This document shows positions 53,641-63,267 of a stretch of DNA of 64,000 nucleotides, piece by piece. Positions within the stretch are counted from its first letter, which is position 1; each line of letters begins with the position of its first letter. The DNA is taken from positions 124,001 through 188,000 of the forward strand of contig NZ_QEKQ01000004.1 in NCBI RefSeq assembly GCF_003096655.1. The letters run 5' to 3'. Source of the stretch: Tamilnaduibacter salinus. Lineage in GTDB: Bacteria > Pseudomonadota > Gammaproteobacteria > Pseudomonadales > Oleiphilaceae. The notes under the pieces are model-generated. The model was not told the origin of the DNA, did not search any database, and was given only the letters and a program-made list of their open reading frames with translations. A program made the translations under genes and the position numbers.

Positions 53641-56148
53641 TCAGCCGGACGGGGCGCTATTGGTCCGCTGGCGCCGGCCCTCCCCGGGGCCACCCGGGTG
53701 AACCGGTGCCAGGTCCGAGATGGGACGGGGTGGCGCCAGCCGGTAGCCCTGGCCAAAGTGAATGCCCATCGTGCGCATCCGCCTGAGGGTGTCATCACTT
53801 TCGATGAACGGCGCAACGGTGGTCTTGCCGGCGGTTTCGGCGATACGGTGCAGTGCATCCACCATCACCTGTTGCACCGGGTCGTTGTCGACCCCCCGCA
53901 TGATGCTCTCATCCAGCTTGATCACATCCACCGGCAGGCGTGCCGCCAGGGAATAGCTCTGTACGGATGCGCCGGCACCATCCAGTGCCACCCGGCAGCC
54001 GATCTCGTGCATGGCATCACAAAACAGGGTGACCGCATCCGGGTATTGGGTGGCGTCACCTTCCCGGACCTCGAAACAGAAGCACTCAGGCGCGAATCGC
54101 AACGGTGACAGCGACTCTCTTACAAAGGTTGGGAAGCTGTCGTCGAGCACGCTGGCCAGGGACAGGTTGAAACAGCAGGTCTTCAGGCGTGGTTCCAGAA
54201 GAGGTTGGTCGGTGAGCCAGTCCATGGTTTTGCCGATGACGCGCCGGTCGATGTCACGGGCCAGGTCAAACCGTTCAGCCACCGGCAGAAAGTCGTTGGG
54301 TAGCCAGGGCTCGTCGCTGCCGTCGTCCAGTCGGGCCAGAACCTCGACATGCTCGCCCCAGGTGGCACTGGCAATCGGCCTCATGGACTGGATCATCAGT
54401 CCGATCCGGTTTTCCCGCACGCAGGCCTGGAGGCTGGCCAGCCGCTGTTGCGCCTCGCTTTCTGGCAGCGCCACGCCGCCATGCTGGTGGACATGAATGC
54501 GGTCCCGTCCCGCATCCTTGGCCGTCTGGCAGAGATCGGCGGCGAGTGCCAGCAGCTCGTCGGCGCTGGAGGTGGGCTCCGCACCGCTGAACGGCACCAG
54601 ACCGCCACTGGCGCTGGTGTGCAGCTCTTCACCCTGCCACTCAAACCGGAAGTCTCGGATCTGGATGAGCAGATTGTCCGCGACCCGCCTCACTTCTTCA
54701 CGCCGGCACCGGTCGAGAATCACCGCGAATTTGTCGCCGGCCACCCGGGCCAGGGTGTCGCGCTGACGGATACAGCCGCTGAGCATGCCGGTCAGCTCTC
54801 GCAGGTAGCGGTCGCAGGCGCCAGCGCCCGCTGTGTCGTTAAAGCGGCTGACGTGGTCGAGGTCGATGTACAACAGGGCATGGCTGGGGCCGTCGCTCGC
54901 TTGCTGTTCCAGGGCGCGTTTGAGGCGCCTGAGCAGTTCCCGCCGGTTCAACAGGCCGGTCATGGGGTCGTGGCGGTTCATGTAGTCGACGCTGTCGCTC
55001 ACACTGCGTTGGTCGCTGATGTCCCGGGCCAGATGAAGAGCGCCGAGCACATGGCCGTGTCGGTCATGCAGGCGCTGATAGCGGAACTCGTACACCGGCA
55101 GATTCTCAGTGTTCCGGGACAGCGGCATTTCCACCGTAAACTGTTCCCGTTCCATGGCCCGTTCCCACAGCCGCTGCGCCAGGCGCCGTTCATTGGGGAA
55201 GTCGGTCAGCAGCTCGTTCAGGCTGGTGCCCGGGTGGGGGCGCAGGCCGAATGTCTCCTCGAACCGGTCGGCCATGCGCTGGTTAACGGCCAGTACCTGC
55301 ATGGACGGGTCCACGGCCATCAACAGGTCGTCGGTGACTGCCATCATGCCGTGGAGGATCTGTTCGGCCTCGGTTCGCGCTGCCCGTTGACTGAGTCGTT
55401 CCGAGAGATCGACGAGGGTGCCCGCCACGGCCGTGATCCGTTCGCCGGTATAGAGCGCCCGCCCGGTCAGCCGGACCGGGCGCAGGCGCTGCCGGTCTGT
55501 GAGGATGTCGAGATCACAGGAAAAGTCCCGGCCCGCACGGACACAGCGACGGAACAGCGCCCGGACGCGCTGCTGCTGGTCCTGGAAGTAGTACAGGGCA
55601 TGCTCGGGGACGATCGGGGTGCCTGGGCGCAGGTCGAACAGTCGGTAAAGACCATCGGACCATGTGATCCGGTTGCTCTGCACATCGAGTTGCCAGACGC
55701 CGAGCTGACCGGCGCCTTCCGCCACGTTGAGCAGTCGCGGATCGAGTGGGGTGTTGCCGCGCGGCGTGATGGTGGCCTGGACCGGTTCGTCGGCATCGCC
55801 CACGGCCACCCGGACCGTGACCAGCGCCGTGAAGTAGAACCCTTCCTTGTGTCGGAGGGTCAGGCGTACTGACTGGCCATCATCGAAGCGATCCTCGTGG
55901 ACGGGGTTGAGGGGGTCGTCCTCGCCGCTGGCGGCCAGAACGCTGAGGCGTTGTCCGGTGAGCTCCTGCGGGTCGAAGCCACAGACTGCGTCCGAATGGG
56001 CGTCTACGTACTGAACGATACCGTCGTCGTCGATCCGCACCAGGGTGCGTCGAGCGTGTCCGGCGTCGGCATCCGGGCGCTGGCGGCTGATGTACAGTTC
56101 TTTCACTGGTGTCGTCCCGCCTCTGGCGATTTGCTGATTATCCGCCAT
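53641..56148 (-). CDS. PAS-GGDEF-EAL protein with degenerate catalytic motifs
   Basis: The 835-residue protein has PAS-type sensor domains (about residues 33-125, 145-250 and 265-380), a GGDEF domain and an EAL domain. The GGDEF motif reads AGDKF (470-474). The EAL motif reads E602-V-L, and the usual DDFGTG metal site reads DGAGAS; ITE is replaced by VREGD. Both enzymes are therefore probably inactive, leaving a c-di-GMP receptor or a partner-binding role, by analogy with LapD-type proteins. No transmembrane helix is evident. The ATG at 56148 is chosen because the longer frame is antisense to cyaA, whose start lies 54 bp away on the opposite strand. Confidence 0.85.
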   Translation of the reverse strand: MADNQQIARGGTTPVKELYISRQRPDADAGHARRTLVRIDDDGIVQYVDAHSDAVCGFDPQELTGQRLSVLAASGEDDPLNPVHEDRFDDGQSVRLTLRHKEGFYFTALVTVRVAVGDADEPVQATITPRGNTPLDPRLLNVAEGAGQLGVWQLDVQSNRITWSDGLYRLFDLRPGTPIVPEHALYYFQDQQQRVRALFRRCVRAGRDFSCDLDILTDRQRLRPVRLTGRALYTGERITAVAGTLVDLSERLSQRAARTEAEQILHGMMAVTDDLLMAVDPSMQVLAVNQRMADRFEETFGLRPHPGTSLNELLTDFPNERRLAQRLWERAMEREQFTVEMPLSRNTENLPVYEFRYQRLHDRHGHVLGALHLARDISDQRSVSDSVDYMNRHDPMTGLLNRRELLRRLKRALEQQASDGPSHALLYIDLDHVSRFNDTAGAGACDRYLRELTGMLSGCIRQRDTLARVAGDKFAVILDRCRREEVRRVADNLLIQIRDFRFEWQGEELHTSASGGLVPFSGAEPTSSADELLALAADLCQTAKDAGRDRIHVHQHGGVALPESEAQQRLASLQACVRENRIGLMIQSMRPIASATWGEHVEVLARLDDGSDEPWLPNDFLPVAERFDLARDIDRRVIGKTMDWLTDQPLLEPRLKTCCFNLSLASVLDDSFPTFVRESLSPLRFAPECFCFEVREGDATQYPDAVTLFCDAMHEIGCRVALDGAGASVQSYSLAARLPVDVIKLDESIMRGVDNDPVQQVMVDALHRIAETAGKTTVAPFIESDDTLRRMRTMGIHFGQGYRLAPPRPISDLAPVHPGGPGEGRRQRTNSAPSG

Positions 56149-56202
56149 GATACGGATAATGATATCGCGAAACAGCGACCTGTTTGGGATTTCGGAGTCA
56201 CC

Positions 56203-59049
56203 ATGACCACGGCCGCCGCCATTGAACTGGATTTCGACGAGGGTATTGACCGCAAGACCCTGCGGCAGCTCTGTGACCGGTTTCTGGCGGTCAATGAGGC
56301 GCGCCTGGAGCGCACCCGCACGGCGCTGGGCCCCCGTCAGCGTGTCGTCCCGGACCTGTTGCCTCTGGTCTTCCATCTCAACCATCCCGCCCTGCCCGGA
56401 TACCTGGACGGCCACTGCCCGCAGGGCATCGCTCACTACGAGCCATCCCGGGCCGTGCTGCATGCGGCCCGGCGTGAAGCCCGCTCGTTCCGGATGCGGT
56501 CGTCGGGGCGTCGCGCCGCCGATATCGAAGGGCTGTTCTTCATGGGTAGCCCGGGCAGTCTCGGACATTCTGTGGCAAGCGATCTGGACGTCTGGCTCTG
56601 CCATCGCCCCGACCTTTCAGGCACGGATGTGCGCCGGCTGGAGCGGAAGGCGGAGGCGGTGTCGGTGTGGGCAGCCCGTCTCGGTGTCGAGCTCAATATT
56701 TTCGTGTTCACGGCCGAGGCGTTCCGTCGCGGTCGCCAGGAAGCAGCGGTGACGGGCGAGAACTGCGGTAGCGCACAGCACTTTCTGCTGCTGGACGAAT
56801 TCTATCGGACCGGGGTGTATCTGGCCGGTTGCTATCCACTGTGGTGGCTGATTCCTTCCGAATTCGAGGCCCGATACAAAGCGTTGGCACGGCAACTTTA
56901 CGAGTACCGGTTTATCCGCGCGGACCGGTTCATCGACTTTGGGCCGGTCCCGCGCATCCCGGCGGCGGAGTTTCTCGGCGCGGGGGTCTGGCAGCTGTAC
57001 AAGGGCATTGATTCCCCCTGGAAGTCGATCCTCAAACTGTTATTGATCGAGTGCTACGCCCGGGACCGTCAGGGCGGGCTGCTCTCGCTCCAGTTCAAGT
57101 CGCTGATCTTCATGGGTGTGACGGATCCGGACCGGCTGGATCCCTATGTCCTGCTTTATGAGCGGCTGGCGAGCTGGCTTGATACTATTGCCGCGCCCCG
57201 GCGTCTGGATCTGGTCCGTCGGGCACTGTACCTGAAAAGTGGTGTGCCTCTGTCGCGGCTGGAAAGCGTCGGGGCGCACTGGCAGGGGCGACTGCTCCAG
57301 TCCCTGGTAGCGCACTGGGGGTGGGATGAGGCCGATGTCCGGGATCTGGACAATCGCCAGGCCTGGCAGGCCAGTGATGTGCAGGCTCTGCGCCGGCGTG
57401 TGGTGTCGGAGCTGACCCACAGCTACCGCTTTCTTTCCCGGCTGGCGCGCCATCACTCGGTTCATGCGGCAATCCGGCCGGAGGACATGCAGAGGCTGGG
57501 CCGCAAACTGTATGCCGCCTTCCAGCGAAAGGCGGGCAAGGTGGAGCGGATCAATCCCAACCTGGCGCCCTCGCTGGCGGAAGAGAACCTCTCGTTCCAT
57601 CACCGTAGTGCGCAACCGGGTACCGGGCTGGGGTGGACGCTGTACCGCGACCTGGATCAGCCGTCCGATGTCACCTGGCAGGCGCCCATACGACGGACGG
57701 CCAACCTGGTTGAGCTGATGGTCTGGAGTCATTACAACGGCCTGCTGACGCGGGGGACGCGACTCAATCTGCAGGCCGGTCGCAGCGGCGTGACCCTCGC
57801 TGCCCTGCGGGGCATCAGCGAAACCCTGTTCAGCCGGTTGCCGGTGCCGTCGGGGCCGGCGTCCGGGGAGGCGCTGATGGAGCGCCCTCGGTTGCTGACG
57901 GTGTTGTTGTTCGTCAATGTCGCCGAAGACCCTCAATCCCATCTGCGCAGCCAAGGACTCCACAAACTGAGCAGTCGTCACGATTCCCTGGATTTCAGTG
58001 CCACTCATGACAATCTGGTGATGGCGCTGGACCAGGTCACCCTCAACAGCTGGCATGAGCTCAGCGTTCACCGGTACGAGGCTGGCGACGTCCTGGTGCA
58101 GTGCCTCAAGAACCTGCTTGCGGCGCGAGTGATCGCACCGGCCCATGAGCCGGAGCTGACGGTCGATTGCCAGACGCCCGGTCATGGCTCGGCAATTGAG
58201 TCGCGTCTGCGCCAGTTGTTCGCCGATGTCCAGAAACATTTCTTTGCTGGCGGTCGTGGGCCCCATCCACTGCGTTACATCATTGAAATGGGGCAGCGTT
58301 TCTTTCTGCTGCACTTCAATAACGATCAGCCGGCGTTTGCGACGCTGGAGTCGCCGGCCGCGTTACTGGACTATCTGGAGAAGCCTCAGTCCCGTTTTAT
58401 TCCTGTGGTCCCGGACCGCTACGCGCTGGATGATAATCCAGCGCTGCGCAAGGTCCTGCTGGCCGCGCAGCCCGATAACATCCAGGTGTTCTTTCGCCAG
58501 ACCGATACCCGGGTGGATGTCTGGGTTGTGGACGAGCTCGGATCGCTCAGCCACTGGCAGCAGCCGCCGTCCTCACGGAACCAGGCCATGTCGCCGTTGC
58601 TGCGGTTCCTGGCCAATCTTTCCGAACGCCGCCAGTTGCGCCGTGCACTGACTGAAGAAGCGGCCGATCTGTCCATTGCATGCCGCGAACTGGTGTATGC
58701 CCGTGGAGAATGGCGTACCGAAGACCGCTCGCGCCTTTGGGATGAGCAGCCTCTGGATGGCTTTGAGGTGATGGCCATGGGCGTTCAGGAAGGGGATGAG
58801 CCCCTGCAGTTTGATCTGTTCTGTGAGGAGCAGGAGTTCTCCGTGCTTGAGTATGGCGATCAGCTCATTCCGGCTGTGGCGCACTACATCCGTTCCCGTC
58901 GCTCCAGCGGCGCACGCTATCCGGTGTACCTGACCGACCTGCACCTGCCCCATGATCTTGATCCGTATGCCTACCGTCACGACCTGCAGACCTGTCAGTA
59001 CCTGCATTACCGCAACCGCATTCAGGCAGCGCTGAATAGTGCGCTCTGA
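56203..59049 (+). CDS. cyaA: Class I adenylate cyclase
   Basis: The 948-residue protein is a class I (enterobacterial-type) adenylate cyclase, making cyclic AMP for CRP. The nucleotidyltransferase motif is GSPGSLGHSVASDLDVWLC (residues about 112-130). YEYRFIRADRFIDFG, YKGIDSPWKSILKLLLIE and NPNLAPSLAEENLSFH are other conserved blocks. The C-terminal regulatory half is also full length. The ATG at 56203 has GGAG seven bases upstream. It is divergent from the PAS-GGDEF-EAL gene. Confidence 0.95.
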   Translation: MTTAAAIELDFDEGIDRKTLRQLCDRFLAVNEARLERTRTALGPRQRVVPDLLPLVFHLNHPALPGYLDGHCPQGIAHYEPSRAVLHAARREARSFRMRSSGRRAADIEGLFFMGSPGSLGHSVASDLDVWLCHRPDLSGTDVRRLERKAEAVSVWAARLGVELNIFVFTAEAFRRGRQEAAVTGENCGSAQHFLLLDEFYRTGVYLAGCYPLWWLIPSEFEARYKALARQLYEYRFIRADRFIDFGPVPRIPAAEFLGAGVWQLYKGIDSPWKSILKLLLIECYARDRQGGLLSLQFKSLIFMGVTDPDRLDPYVLLYERLASWLDTIAAPRRLDLVRRALYLKSGVPLSRLESVGAHWQGRLLQSLVAHWGWDEADVRDLDNRQAWQASDVQALRRRVVSELTHSYRFLSRLARHHSVHAAIRPEDMQRLGRKLYAAFQRKAGKVERINPNLAPSLAEENLSFHHRSAQPGTGLGWTLYRDLDQPSDVTWQAPIRRTANLVELMVWSHYNGLLTRGTRLNLQAGRSGVTLAALRGISETLFSRLPVPSGPASGEALMERPRLLTVLLFVNVAEDPQSHLRSQGLHKLSSRHDSLDFSATHDNLVMALDQVTLNSWHELSVHRYEAGDVLVQCLKNLLAARVIAPAHEPELTVDCQTPGHGSAIESRLRQLFADVQKHFFAGGRGPHPLRYIIEMGQRFFLLHFNNDQPAFATLESPAALLDYLEKPQSRFIPVVPDRYALDDNPALRKVLLAAQPDNIQVFFRQTDTRVDVWVVDELGSLSHWQQPPSSRNQAMSPLLRFLANLSERRQLRRALTEEAADLSIACRELVYARGEWRTEDRSRLWDEQPLDGFEVMAMGVQEGDEPLQFDLFCEEQEFSVLEYGDQLIPAVAHYIRSRRSSGARYPVYLTDLHLPHDLDPYAYRHDLQTCQYLHYRNRIQAALNSAL

Positions 59050-59086
59050 TACAATGTTGCCTTTCGCACCGGTCGTGATCCGCGCT

Positions 59087-59242
59087 ATGACTCGCCGAAC
59101 GATACTGCTCCTGACGATCCTGTTGACGGTGCTGGCCGGTTGTGGCCAGAAAGGGCCGCTATACCAGCCGGAGCCGGCGGCCAGCGAGCCGCATGCCGTC
59201 GACGGCGATGCCCGGAGTGACGACGCCGACGACGATCGCTGA
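59087..59242 (+). CDS. lptM: LPS-assembly lipoprotein LptM (YifL/LppL)
   Basis: The 51-residue lipoprotein has a signal peptide with lipobox LAGC and the conserved CGQKGPLYQP start of the mature part, then an acidic tail. LptM stabilises the LptD-LptE complex in the outer membrane. A TACAAT box at 59050-59055 gives it a promoter at the end of cyaA. It is followed by lysA, the standard order. Confidence 0.9.
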   Translation: MTRRTILLLTILLTVLAGCGQKGPLYQPEPAASEPHAVDGDARSDDADDDR

Positions 59243-59268
59243 GAACGTTTTCAGAGACAGGATTTTGC

Positions 59269-60519
59269 ATGGAACCATTCAACTATCGGGATGGCGTTCT
59301 GTACGCCGAAGAGGTGCCCGTGCCGGACATTGTCCGTGAGCATGGCACACCGGCCTACATATACTCCCGCGCCGCGCTGACGACACGCTATCGCGCCTAC
59401 GATGATGCGCTGTCGGATTTCCCGCACCTGGTCTGCTACGCGGTCAAGGCCAACAGCAACATTGGTGTGCTGTCGGCTCTGGCCCGTCTGGGTGCCGGGT
59501 TCGACATTGTCTCGGTGGGCGAGCTGGAGCGCGTGCTGCGGGCCGGAGGTGAGCCGTCCCGGGTGGTCTTCTCGGGCGTGGGCAAGCAGGCCCATGAGAT
59601 GCGCCGGGCGCTGTCGGTCGGTGTGCGCTGCTTCAACGTGGAATCGGAGGCCGAGCTGGTCCTGCTCAACGACGTTGCCGGCGAATTGGGCACGCAGGCA
59701 CCGGTCTCGATCCGCGTGAACCCGGATGTGGACGCCGGTACCCATCCCTATATCTCCACGGGGCTGCGTGAAAACAAGTTCGGCATCGCCATCGACGACG
59801 CCCGTCGCGTCTACCGGGAGGCAGCCGCGATGCCCCACCTGCGCCTGGATGGGGTGGATTGCCACATTGGTTCTCAGCTCACCAGTCTGGCCCCGTTCAT
59901 GGACACCCTCGATCGCGTGCTGCTGCTGGTGGACCAGCTGGAAGAGGACGGCATTTCCCTGTGCCATATCGACATGGGCGGCGGTCTCGGCGTCGTGTAC
60001 GACCAGGAGACACCACCGGACGCCGGTGACTATATGGCCGCGCTGCGCGAGCGTCTCGGTGACCGCGCCCTGGAGCTGATTCTGGAGCCCGGACGTTCCA
60101 TCGCCGCCAACGCGGGCATTCTGGTGACGCGGGTGGACTTCCTGAAGTCCACAGAGGCCCGGGATTTCGCCATCATCGATGCCGCCATGAACGACATGCT
60201 GCGTCCGGCGCTCTACGATGCCTGGCAGGCCATTGACCCGGTCGCCCTCCGCGACGATGTTGAAGAAAAAGACTGGGACCTGGTCGGCCCGGTCTGCGAG
60301 ACCGGCGACTTTCTCGGCAAGCAGCGCCGTCTGCGCCTTAAGGCGGGCGACCTCCTTGCGGTCCGCTCAGCCGGTGCCTACGGTTTTGTCATGAGTTCCA
60401 ACTACAACAGCCGGAATCGTCCCCCGGAAGTCCTGGTGGATGGCGATCGGGTGCATCTGGTGCGCCGTCGGGAAACCCTTGAGGACCAGATGGGCCCTGA
60501 ATGCGTATTGCCGGAGTAG
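59269..60519 (+). CDS. lysA: Diaminopimelate decarboxylase
   Basis: The 416-residue pyridoxal-phosphate enzyme converts meso-diaminopimelate to lysine. The cofactor lysine is K60 in CYAVKANSN. GFDIVSVGEL, HIGSQL, DMGGGLGV, EPGRSIAANAG and CETGDFLG are all present. It precedes dapF, which makes its substrate. Confidence 0.97.
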   Translation: MEPFNYRDGVLYAEEVPVPDIVREHGTPAYIYSRAALTTRYRAYDDALSDFPHLVCYAVKANSNIGVLSALARLGAGFDIVSVGELERVLRAGGEPSRVVFSGVGKQAHEMRRALSVGVRCFNVESEAELVLLNDVAGELGTQAPVSIRVNPDVDAGTHPYISTGLRENKFGIAIDDARRVYREAAAMPHLRLDGVDCHIGSQLTSLAPFMDTLDRVLLLVDQLEEDGISLCHIDMGGGLGVVYDQETPPDAGDYMAALRERLGDRALELILEPGRSIAANAGILVTRVDFLKSTEARDFAIIDAAMNDMLRPALYDAWQAIDPVALRDDVEEKDWDLVGPVCETGDFLGKQRRLRLKAGDLLAVRSAGAYGFVMSSNYNSRNRPPEVLVDGDRVHLVRRRETLEDQMGPECVLPE

Positions 60520-60525
60520 TGTTGT

Positions 60526-61488
60526 ATGAGTGATTCCCGGCGTCGAGGCGGTGTGCTGCATTTCACCAAGATGCACGGTCTGGGCAATGACTTCATGGTG
60601 ATTGATGCGATCAGCCAGCCGTTCCAGTTGCCGCCCGAGCGTATCCGAGAGCTGTCGGACCGCCACTTCGGGATTGGTTTCGATCAGGTACTGGTGGTGG
60701 AGCCCCCCGGCCGACCGGATGTGGACTTTGACTACCGCATTTTCAATGCGGACGGTTCGGAGGTAGAGCAGTGCGGCAACGGTGCCCGCTGCTTCGCGCG
60801 TTTCGTCCGTGAGCAGCGTCTGACGAACAAGGACCGTATCCGGGTGCAGACACGGGCTGGAGTGATTGAGCTGGACGTGCAGCGCGACGGCTGGGTGACG
60901 GTCAACATGGGTGTGCCGTCGTTCGAGCCCGGCACCATCCCGTTCAAGGCGGCTGAGCCGGCCGTCACGCATACGCTGGAGGTCGACGGTCAGGCGGTGA
61001 CGGTCAGTGTCGTTTCCATGGGGAATCCGCATGCCGTTCTGCTCGTTGACTCGCTCGAGACGGCCCCGGTCGAAACGCTGGGGCCTGCCCTTGAGGGGCA
61101 TCCGGCGTTCCCCGAACGGGCCAACATCGGCTTTCTCGAGGTCCAGGACCGTCGTCACGCCCGCCTGCGTGTGTACGAGCGGGGGGCCGGTGAAACGCTC
61201 GCGTGTGGCAGTGGTGCCTGTGCCGCGTTGGTGGCCGGTATCCGCCAGGGGCGTCTGGACGCTGAGGCGCGTCTGGAACTGCGAGGCGGGCCGCTGAGCC
61301 TGTCATGGCAGGGGGAAGGGGCCCCTGTTATGATGACGGGGCCGACGGCACGGGTGTTTGATGGGCGCCTGAGCGTGCCCGGTGCCAAAGCGGGCAAGCC
61401 AGCCAAAAGCGCACGTGGCGGTCGTCGGCGGCGCGGGTCCCGCGGGCGCCAGCGCCACGCCGGTCGCCGCCGTGGCGAACAATCATAA
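60526..61488 (+). CDS. dapF: Diaminopimelate epimerase with basic C-terminal tail
   Basis: The enzyme epimerises LL- to meso-diaminopimelate. The two catalytic cysteines are C83 (EQCGNGARC) and C227 (LACGSGAC). The core ends near residue 283 (TARVFDGRL), the usual C-terminus. About 37 more residues follow and are very rich in arginine, lysine and glycine, giving 320 in total instead of about 276. The frame is open to a stop at 61488, 28 bases before the DUF484 gene. The tail may be recruited from former intergenic DNA. Confidence 0.95.
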   Translation: MSDSRRRGGVLHFTKMHGLGNDFMVIDAISQPFQLPPERIRELSDRHFGIGFDQVLVVEPPGRPDVDFDYRIFNADGSEVEQCGNGARCFARFVREQRLTNKDRIRVQTRAGVIELDVQRDGWVTVNMGVPSFEPGTIPFKAAEPAVTHTLEVDGQAVTVSVVSMGNPHAVLLVDSLETAPVETLGPALEGHPAFPERANIGFLEVQDRRHARLRVYERGAGETLACGSGACAALVAGIRQGRLDAEARLELRGGPLSLSWQGEGAPVMMTGPTARVFDGRLSVPGAKAGKPAKSARGGRRRRGSRGRQRHAGRRRGEQS

Positions 61489-61516
61489 GAACTGGATGTA
61501 TCAGGAGGTTAACGGG

Positions 61517-62266
61517 ATGACGGACCAGGCAGCGACGAACCCATCCGAGGCAGTGACCGAAACGGATGTGGTCGCGTACCTGAAAGACAACCCGGACTTT
61601 TTCCTGCATCAGGATGAACTGCTGAGAAGTCTGACGCTCCCGCACGACAGTGGTCGGGCCATCTCGCTGGTCGAGCGCCAGGTCCATCTGTTCCGCGAGC
61701 AACGCGACACCCTGCGCCGGGAACTCGGCGAGCTGATCGACATTGCCCGCCACAACGACCGCCTCTTCGAGAAAAGCAAGCAACTGCTCATGCAGGTGAT
61801 TGAGGCCCGCACCCTCACCGAAGTGGCCTCCGTGCTGGATGACTGCATCCGCAATGATTTCGGTCTGGATGCCACCAGTCTGGTGATCCTCGATGAGCGG
61901 GCCGGTGAGCCGACGCCCGATGGGGCACTGCTCCGGGTCCAGCCTGAGCGGGCGCGTGAGCGGTTCAGCGGTCTGCTGGAAGGTCAGCGCGCTGTCTGCG
62001 GCCAGTTCCGCGACGATCAGCGCGAATTCCTGTTCCCCGAGCGCGACACGCCGGTTGCCTCCGTCGCCCTTGTGCCGCTGCGCCATCAGTCGCTGATCGG
62101 TCTGCTCGCTATTGGCAGCCATGAAACGGGCTATTTTGACGAGAGCATGGGCTCGCTGTTCCTGACCTACATCAGCGATACCCTCAGTCGCCTGTTGCCG
62201 CCGTTGATCAGCCGTCATGATCGAGCCGGCCGGATCGCCGCGCCCGTCACCGGGACCGGGCAGTAA
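61517..62266 (+). CDS. DUF484 family protein (GAF-like)
   Basis: The 249-residue protein is the conserved DUF484 gene found between dapF and xerC. VVAYLKDNPDFFLHQDELLRSLTLPH is the family start, followed by a coiled coil (RQVHLFREQRDTLRRELGELIDIARHND) and a GAF-like half. A function in chromosome or division biology is often supposed from the neighbourhood but is not shown. AGGAGG lies nine bases before the ATG at 61517; an earlier in-frame ATG would overlap dapF. Confidence 0.88.
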   Translation: MTDQAATNPSEAVTETDVVAYLKDNPDFFLHQDELLRSLTLPHDSGRAISLVERQVHLFREQRDTLRRELGELIDIARHNDRLFEKSKQLLMQVIEARTLTEVASVLDDCIRNDFGLDATSLVILDERAGEPTPDGALLRVQPERARERFSGLLEGQRAVCGQFRDDQREFLFPERDTPVASVALVPLRHQSLIGLLAIGSHETGYFDESMGSLFLTYISDTLSRLLPPLISRHDRAGRIAAPVTGTGQ

Positions 62267-62277
62267 CGGGGGCTGGC

Positions 62278-63204
62278 GTGGGCTCAGCGGAGGCGCTTCC
62301 CGACCGCCTGCAGGCGCCGCTTGATGCGTTTCTCCGTCATCTTGTCTCGGAACGGCGACAGTCTGAACGCACCTGCGACCATTACCAGAGAGACCTGAAG
62401 CGGTTTGCACAGAGTCTGCTGAACGGTGGCGAGAGTGACTGGTCGCGGGTGGATGCGCCCCTGGTACGGCGCCATGCCGCTGAGCTGGCTCGCAGCGGCC
62501 TGACCGGGCGCAGTGTGGCCCGGCACCTGTCGGCGATCCGGCGTTTCTACCGTTATCTGATTCGCGAAGGCATGGCGACGGACAATCCGGCGCTCGACAT
62601 CCGTCCGCCGAAGTCGCCGCGACGTCTGCCACGAGTGGCCGATGTGGATCAGTTGTCGCAGTTGCTTGATGACGGCTCGGACGACCCGCTCGATGTTCGG
62701 GACAAGGCGATGTTCGAGCTGATCTATTCGTCGGGACTGCGTCTGGCGGAGCTGGTGGCACTCGATTGTCATCAGAATATCGTTGGCGAAGGTGAAGTGC
62801 GGGTCATCGGCAAGGGGGGGAAGGAGCGCCTGTCGCCAGTGGGTCGGGCAGCACGCGAGGCCTTGTCCGCCTGGTATTCCGTCCGTCCCCAGTGGGCGGC
62901 GGAGGGCGAGGCGGCCCTGTTCGTCAGTCAGCGGGGGCGCCGCATCAGCCGCCGTAGCGTCCAGGACCGGCTGGCTCGCTGGGGGGTCCGTTCAGGGGCA
63001 GATCAGCGGCTGCATCCGCACTTGTTGCGCCACTCCTTCGCCAGCCACCTGCTGGAGTCCAGTGGCGACCTGCGTGCGGTTCAGGAGCTGCTCGGGCATG
63101 CCGACATCGCCACAACCCAGATCTATACTCATCTGGATTTTCAGCATCTGGCCCGGGTCTATGACGACGCGCATCCCCGGGCTCGTCGACGCCGCAAGCC
63201 GTGA
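62278..63204 (+). CDS. xerC: Tyrosine recombinase XerC
   Basis: The 308-residue recombinase acts with XerD at dif to resolve chromosome dimers. Catalytic residues are visible: R155 (SGLRLAEL), lysine in GKGGKER (179-184), H248 and R251 (HLLRHSFASHL), H274 and Y283 (IYTH). The N-terminal SAM-like domain is RQSERTCDHYQRDL. It starts with GTG at 62278. The position after DUF484 is the standard chromosomal one, so it is a housekeeping recombinase and not an island integrase. Confidence 0.95.
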   Translation: MGSAEALPDRLQAPLDAFLRHLVSERRQSERTCDHYQRDLKRFAQSLLNGGESDWSRVDAPLVRRHAAELARSGLTGRSVARHLSAIRRFYRYLIREGMATDNPALDIRPPKSPRRLPRVADVDQLSQLLDDGSDDPLDVRDKAMFELIYSSGLRLAELVALDCHQNIVGEGEVRVIGKGGKERLSPVGRAAREALSAWYSVRPQWAAEGEAALFVSQRGRRISRRSVQDRLARWGVRSGADQRLHPHLLRHSFASHLLESSGDLRAVQELLGHADIATTQIYTHLDFQHLARVYDDAHPRARRRRKP

Positions 63205-63267
63205 ATCGGCTACGCTGGTAAGCAATCGTCATCAGAGGGCGTCAGCGGAAATGGGGGCAGGGGGATC

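Noticed and set aside
54349-55872. 507-codon plus-strand frame opposite the PAS-GGDEF-EAL gene
   Set aside because: The minus-strand frame has recognisable PAS, GGDEF and EAL features; this one has none.
57040-58314. 424-codon minus-strand frame opposite cyaA
   Set aside because: Antisense to conserved adenylate cyclase blocks; no family features.
62278-63204. XerC gene as the integrase of the BREX island
   Set aside because: It is 46 kb from the island edge in the standard dapF-DUF484-xerC context and has full XerC features.
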